The notes beneath the pieces are model-generated. The model was not told where the DNA came from and did no database searches. It worked only from the letters and a program-made list of their open reading frames with translations. DNA of 64,000 nt from Glandiceps talaboti. Its lineage: Eukaryota; Hemichordata; Enteropneusta; Spengelidae. Each line of letters opens with the position of its first letter. The stretch's first letter is position 1. The DNA lies in assembly GCF_964340395.1 (NCBI RefSeq), contig NC_135569.1:5177540-5241539 (forward strand). Direction: 5' to 3'. Below are positions 59,325 through 64,000 of the stretch, piece by piece. A program made the translations under genes and the position numbers.

Positions 59325-59640
59325 CCATGCACGAGCCTGATTCAACAAAAAATATGAAATATATACTCTGGTTGTTCTACGTCACGACAACGCGTGTCCA
59401 TGTCACGACAACACGTGTCTACGTCACTGGTTCTGCTGTGTTTGAAGTATGAGTCAAAACGCTAAAATGACCATTACTTTCCAGATAATTTTTATTACTG
59501 GCAATGGTATAATTATATTATTCCCCAATATTTTTCTTCATTCAGCCGGAAAGTACTCATGACCTAATAAGGGTTGTCACTATTCATCTAGAGACTCGAT
59601 TTTCCTTGGCTGAACGAAGAAAATATGGGGGAATATATCT
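59325..59640 (+). mobile_element. MITE family 3, copy after gene D
   Basis: ATACCATGCACGAGCC, TATACTCTGGTTGTTCTACG, a local duplication of GTCACGACAACRCGTGTC, and ATGACCTAATAAGGGTTGTC. It ends near GAACGAAGAAAATATGGGGG. Confidence 0.6.
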
Positions 59641-60297
59641 GAGGGGTATACTATACTATACTATACTATTACTATAGGTAAACTTGTATGTGTTCCTGTA
59701 CACATAAAACCAAATAACACAATGAATTTACATTTTACGGTAAGGTCCGTAAAATCAGTGCCTTGACTCCATCGACCAGAACACATTGAATTTGCATACA
59801 AAACGTGACAGTGGAGGAAGTGTATTTTGTTACATTTATATTTGTTTTGTTGTCATTAACAAAATAGACAGCAGTCACTGTGTAAATGATGTTTGTGTGT
59901 TATCTTTATTGTGTCTATCTCAACATAAAACCTTGTGATCAGTCTCACTGATCTTGATACGTCATTTAACATACAGCATTTGCAAGCTATACTAATAATG
60001 GAATCTCCTGTAGTTTTATTCTTGATTGTGCACGTTTAAAGAAATTCCACATCGAGGTAACAAAGATAGTCAGCCATTGTTATCATAATTTCAGCTATGA
60101 CACATTACTAGTAGAACTAATAAATCTAAGTCAAACTCAATCTAAGTGCAAATCATTTGAGGAATAATAATAAACATGACGACTGTAAATCATCTCTCAA
60201 AAGAATACGTTAATGAATCATGTTAAGCAATCCATCTAAGCATGTCACTTGATATGCTAGCTACGAGAAGTTAAAACCAACAGCAAACGACTTAAGA

Positions 60298-63854
<3,557 letters not shown>

Positions 63855-64000
63855 GTATGAAAATATTAATATCTTTTTTATGTCCATTAATCAATACAAC
63901 AATCACTATTAGTAATTTGGTAAGTTTGATATCATGGTAGAACATCACATTATGTCACTAGATTGATTGATTGATTGGTTGGTTGGTTGGTTGGCTGGCT

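Larger units (their letters stand above)
59201..60297. other. Intergenic spacer between genes D and E
   Basis: Holds a likely D polyadenylation signal (ATTAAA at 59257), a family 3 MITE (59325-59640), a short ACTAT run, and about 600 bp without recognised features that should contain the gene E promoter. Confidence 0.6.

Overview
The window is nuclear DNA of an animal, almost certainly an aquatic invertebrate. The genes are split by GT-AG introns, the background is AT-rich, and there are very long di- and tetranucleotide arrays, small inverted-repeat (MITE-like) elements, a tRNA-derived SINE and decayed LINE tails. I cannot fix the phylum from sequence alone; the repeat style would fit a lophotrochozoan or a non-vertebrate deuterostome.

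The gene content is one tandem cluster of five facilitative hexose transporter-like genes (SLC2A/GLUT family, major facilitator superfamily). Gene A (minus strand, coding 20916 down to 4189) has 12 coding exons and 547 residues. Genes B (25364-32788, 523 aa), C (34451-49792, 513 aa) and D (50424-59200, 540 aa) follow on the plus strand, each with 12 coding exons. Gene E (from 60298) has its first three coding exons here and leaves the window on the right. I joined the exons by hand. In all four complete genes every internal intron falls at the same place and phase, and every reconstructed reading frame stays open.

Layout: 1-4188, no firm gene (one weak possible exon and one fold-back MITE); 4189-20916, gene A with a 10.2 kb first intron; 20917-25363, a 4.4 kb head-to-head spacer; 25364-59200, genes B, C and D with spacers of 1.7 kb and 0.6 kb; 59201-60297, a spacer; 60298 to the end, gene E.

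B, C and D form one subgroup, with the same indels in exons 3 and 10 and near-identical exon 6. Together they lack most of the polar residues that bind glucose in human GLUT1, yet keep the structural signatures of the family. A and E share the other exon 3 length, and E has the canonical first-helix motif. The cluster therefore looks like an old glucose-transporter lineage that expanded and remodelled its substrate pocket. No classical new system (CRISPR, toxin, biosynthetic cluster) is present. The most unusual signals are tandem arrays that begin exactly at 5' splice sites, a conserved-looking patch at exon 6, and a LINE tail that supplies the first AATAAA after gene B.
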